Origin: Pseudomonadota bacterium
GTDB taxonomy: Bacteria > Pseudomonadota > Alphaproteobacteria > Sphingomonadales > Sphingomonadaceae
Length of the DNA stretch: 7,195 nt
NCBI GenBank assembly: GCA_947474905.1
Contig: CANJKQ010000042.1
Coordinates: 1-7,195, forward strand
Reading direction: 5' to 3'
Below are positions 5,430 to 7,195 of this stretch, piece by piece. Every line of letters starts with the position of its first letter. Position 1 is the first letter of the stretch. The translations under genes and the position numbers were made by a program. The notes under the pieces are model-generated. The model was not told where the DNA came from, searched no databases, and was given only the letters and a program-made list of their open reading frames with translations.

Positions 5430-5505
5430 GTCACAGAATCGCTTGTCACCTCCCAGGATAGCGATCCCAGCCCTAAGGCCCGGCGTCACCGCCGGGCCTT
5501 TCATT
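5430..5505 (+). ncRNA. Candidate small RNA with CCUCCC loop and terminator hairpin
   Basis: This is an orphan plus-strand terminator-like hairpin (5475-5504) with no protein gene between it and the previous terminator. Just before it, atcgc (5438-5442) pairs with gcgat (5461-5465), leaving an 18-nt loop that displays cctccc (5449-5454), the complement of a Shine-Dalgarno. Loops with CCUCC motifs followed by an intrinsic terminator are the known layout of several alphaproteobacterial trans-acting sRNAs. A candidate promoter is ttgtta (5399-5404), 18 nt, gattat (5423-5428), each 4 of 6 to consensus, predicting an RNA of about 70 nt. The 5-bp stem is short and the promoter weak, so this is a hypothesis. 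Confidence 0.38.
5475..5504 (+). terminator. Probable intrinsic terminator (plus strand) of the candidate sRNA
   Basis: An 11-bp perfect stem aaggcccggcg/cgccgggcctt with loop tcac, followed by tcatt. The T-run (tttcatt) is modest. Read on the minus strand it is followed by AGGGCTGG, which is not a terminator tail, although it could still protect the 3' end of the aceA message. Confidence 0.62.
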
Positions 5506-5519
5506 ACGGGTCGTGTGGA

Positions 5520-5539
5520 GGGCGGCATGGTTGCCGCCC
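5520..5539 (-). terminator. Hairpin just after aceA stop
   Basis: A perfect 8-bp stem gggcggca/tgccgccc with a 4-nt loop, starting 8 nt beyond the aceA stop codon on the minus strand. No U-run follows, so it may be a Rho-dependent end or 3' stabilising hairpin rather than a classical terminator. Confidence 0.45.
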
Positions 5540-5547
5540 CCGGCGCG

Positions 5548-7143
5548 TCACGCCGCGAACTGGTTCATCGTGTTGTGCGCACCGCCAGCTTTCAACGCGG
5601 CTTCACCGGCGAAATATTCCTTGTGATCATCGCCGATATCGCTGCCCGACATATTCTGGTGCTTCACGCACGCAATGCCCTGGCGAATTTCCTGACGCTG
5701 CACATTCTTGACATAACCCAGCATCCCTGCCGCGCCGAAATATTCCCGCGCCAGATTATCGGTGCTTAGCGCCGCCGTATGATAGGTCGGCAGGGTGATG
5801 AGGTGGTGGAAAATCCCCGCCCGCGCCGACGCATCGCGCTGGAAAGTCCGAATGCGCTCATCGGCTTCGGCCGCCAGCTCGGTTTCGTCATAATCCGCGC
5901 TCATCAGCTTGGCGCGATCATAAGCCGACACATCCCTGCCCGCCGCGGTCCAGGCGTCAAACACCTGCTGACGGAAATTGAGCGTCCAGTTGAAGCTTGG
6001 CGAGTTGTTATAGACCAGCTTCGCGTTGGGCACGACTTCGCGGATGCGGTCGACCATGCCAGCGATCTGGCCGATATGCGGCTTTTCGGTTTCGATCCAC
6101 AGCAGGTCGGCGCCGTTCTGCAGGCTGGTGATGCAATCGAGCACGCAGCGGTCCTCGCCCGTGCCGGCGCGGAACTGGAACAGGTTGGACGGCAGCCGCT
6201 TGGGCCGCATCAATTGGCCGTCGCGGGTGATGACGACGTCACCCGCCGCAAGATCGCTTGCCTCAACCGGTTCGCAATCGAGGAAGCTGTTATACTGGTC
6301 GCCAAGGTCGCCCGGCGTCTTTGAAAAAGCGATCTGCTTGGTCAGCCCCGCACCCAGCGAATCGGTACGCGCCACGATGATGCCATCGTCAACGCCAAGC
6401 TCGAGGAACGCATAACGCACCGCGCGGATCTTCTGCAGGAAATCCTCATGCGGCACGGTGACCTTGCCGTCCTGGTGACCGCATTGCTTTTCGTCGGACA
6501 CCTGGTTTTCGATCTGGATCGCGCAGGCACCCGCCTCGATCATCTTCTTGGCGAGCAGATAGGTCGCCTCGGCATTGCCAAAGCCCGCGTCGATATCGGC
6601 GATGATCGGCACGACATGGGTTTCATAATGGTCAATCGCGTTGGTCAGTCGCTGAACCTCCACCTCATTCCCCGCCTCGCGCGCCTTGTCGAGCTCGCGG
6701 AACATGAGGCCGAGCTCGCGGGCGTCGGCCTGGCGGAGGAAGGTGTAGAGTTCCTCGATCAGCGCCGGCACGCTCGTCTTTTCATGCATCGACTGGTCGG
6801 GCAGCGGGCCGAATTCGCTGCGCAGCGCCGCGATCATCCAGCCTGAAAGATAGAGGTAGCGGCCCTTGGTCGTGCCGAAATGCTTTTTGATCGCAATCAG
6901 CTTCTGCTGGCCGATGAAACCATGCCAGCAGCCCAGCGACTGGGTGTAGTTGGCGGGATCGGCATCATAAGCCGCAATGTCGCGGCGCATGATCGCGGCG
7001 GTATAACGCGCAATGTCGAGCCCGGTCTGGAACCGATTCTGCAGCCGCATCCGCGCGACCGATTCAGCGTCAATGGCGCTCCACGCGGCCCCCTGCCCGC
7101 TGATGAGCTGGGCGGCGCTTGCGATTTCGGCCTGATACGTCAT
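5548..7143 (-). CDS. aceA: Isocitrate lyase
   Basis: A cytosolic glyoxylate-shunt enzyme that splits isocitrate into succinate and glyoxylate, needed for growth on acetate and fatty acids. The 531-residue product matches the longer, Pseudomonas-type class (E. coli AceA is about 434 residues). Visible marks: SLGCWHGFIG (69-78), LYLSGWM (97-103), the metal-binding region IADIDAGFGN (181-190), the active-site loop KQCGHQDGK with catalytic Cys221 and His223, ARTDSLGAG (258-266), and NNSPSFNW (379-386) that closes over the substrate. The Lys directly before Cys in E. coli (KKCGH) is Gln here, which I believe is normal for this class. It ends with the conserved HQNMSGSDIGDDHKEYF. The start at 7143 has AGGA 8 nt upstream (7155-7152). 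No malate synthase gene is adjacent inside the window. Confidence 0.98.
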   Translation of the reverse strand: MTYQAEIASAAQLISGQGAAWSAIDAESVARMRLQNRFQTGLDIARYTAAIMRRDIAAYDADPANYTQSLGCWHGFIGQQKLIAIKKHFGTTKGRYLYLSGWMIAALRSEFGPLPDQSMHEKTSVPALIEELYTFLRQADARELGLMFRELDKAREAGNEVEVQRLTNAIDHYETHVVPIIADIDAGFGNAEATYLLAKKMIEAGACAIQIENQVSDEKQCGHQDGKVTVPHEDFLQKIRAVRYAFLELGVDDGIIVARTDSLGAGLTKQIAFSKTPGDLGDQYNSFLDCEPVEASDLAAGDVVITRDGQLMRPKRLPSNLFQFRAGTGEDRCVLDCITSLQNGADLLWIETEKPHIGQIAGMVDRIREVVPNAKLVYNNSPSFNWTLNFRQQVFDAWTAAGRDVSAYDRAKLMSADYDETELAAEADERIRTFQRDASARAGIFHHLITLPTYHTAALSTDNLAREYFGAAGMLGYVKNVQRQEIRQGIACVKHQNMSGSDIGDDHKEYFAGEAALKAGGAHNTMNQFAA

Positions 7144-7195
7144 GAAACACGTCCTGTCTGTGTGAACCTATGCCGTTTTGTAGGGAGGTTTACAG
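7144..7195 (-). promoter_or_regulatory. aceA upstream region (reaches window edge)
   Basis: The minus strand carries the aceA ribosome binding site AGGA (7155-7152) and a possible -10 TACAAA (7182-7177, 4 of 6); the matching -35 would lie outside the window. On the plus strand GGGAGG (7183-7188) is a Shine-Dalgarno-like sequence 7 nt from the window end, correctly placed for a divergent gene starting just beyond it. In related bacteria a short-chain acyl-CoA responsive XRE-type regulator often lies divergent to aceA, but that gene is not visible here. Confidence 0.35.

Noticed and set aside
5443..5769. Plus-strand frame of 108 codons running into aceA
   Set aside because: It crosses the terminator hairpins and is antisense to the aceA C-terminus; no motif or ribosome binding site supports it.

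Overview
The window reads as chromosomal DNA from a GC-rich alphaproteobacterium, most likely a sphingomonad. This rests on the strong G/C bias at third codon positions, the Pseudomonas-type 531-residue isocitrate lyase, the short N-terminal-type MetH reading frame next to metF, and repeats of the kind that translate as 'PAKAG/PAFAG' peptides, which are common in that group. The taxon is an inference; there is no rRNA or tRNA here to confirm it.

Left part, minus strand (1-3151): a methionine / one-carbon operon transcribed right to left. It begins with an ArsR-type HTH protein fused to a class I SAM-dependent methyltransferase (SahR-like), followed by metF (5,10-methylene-THF reductase, ATGA overlap) and metH (homocysteine methyltransferase region, cut by the left edge). 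A perfect 20-bp palindrome lies between the -35 and -10 of the only promoter I can see, almost on top of the regulator's start codon. Two copies of an inverted REP pair (REPIN-like) sit in the operon, one filling the metF-metH gap and one inserted in frame inside metH. MetF makes methyl-THF, MetH uses it to remethylate homocysteine, and the regulator probably senses SAM or SAH.

Middle, plus strand (3152-4740): two tiny lipoproteins and an aldo/keto reductase, joined by two ATGA stop/start overlaps, so probably one transcript. Then (4741-5330) a small lipoprotein built almost entirely of NDAMA repeats, with its own strong intrinsic terminator.

Right part (5331-7195): a gene-free stretch holding a candidate small RNA (a loop displaying CCUCCC followed by a terminator hairpin), then aceA (isocitrate lyase, glyoxylate shunt) on the minus strand, whose upstream region reaches the right edge.

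Most of the window is ordinary core metabolism. The items most worth a second look are the in-frame REPIN in metH, the operator/leaderless promoter of the ArsR-methyltransferase, the candidate anti-Shine-Dalgarno small RNA, and the NDAMA repeat lipoprotein. I see no evidence of a defence, mobile or biosynthetic system.
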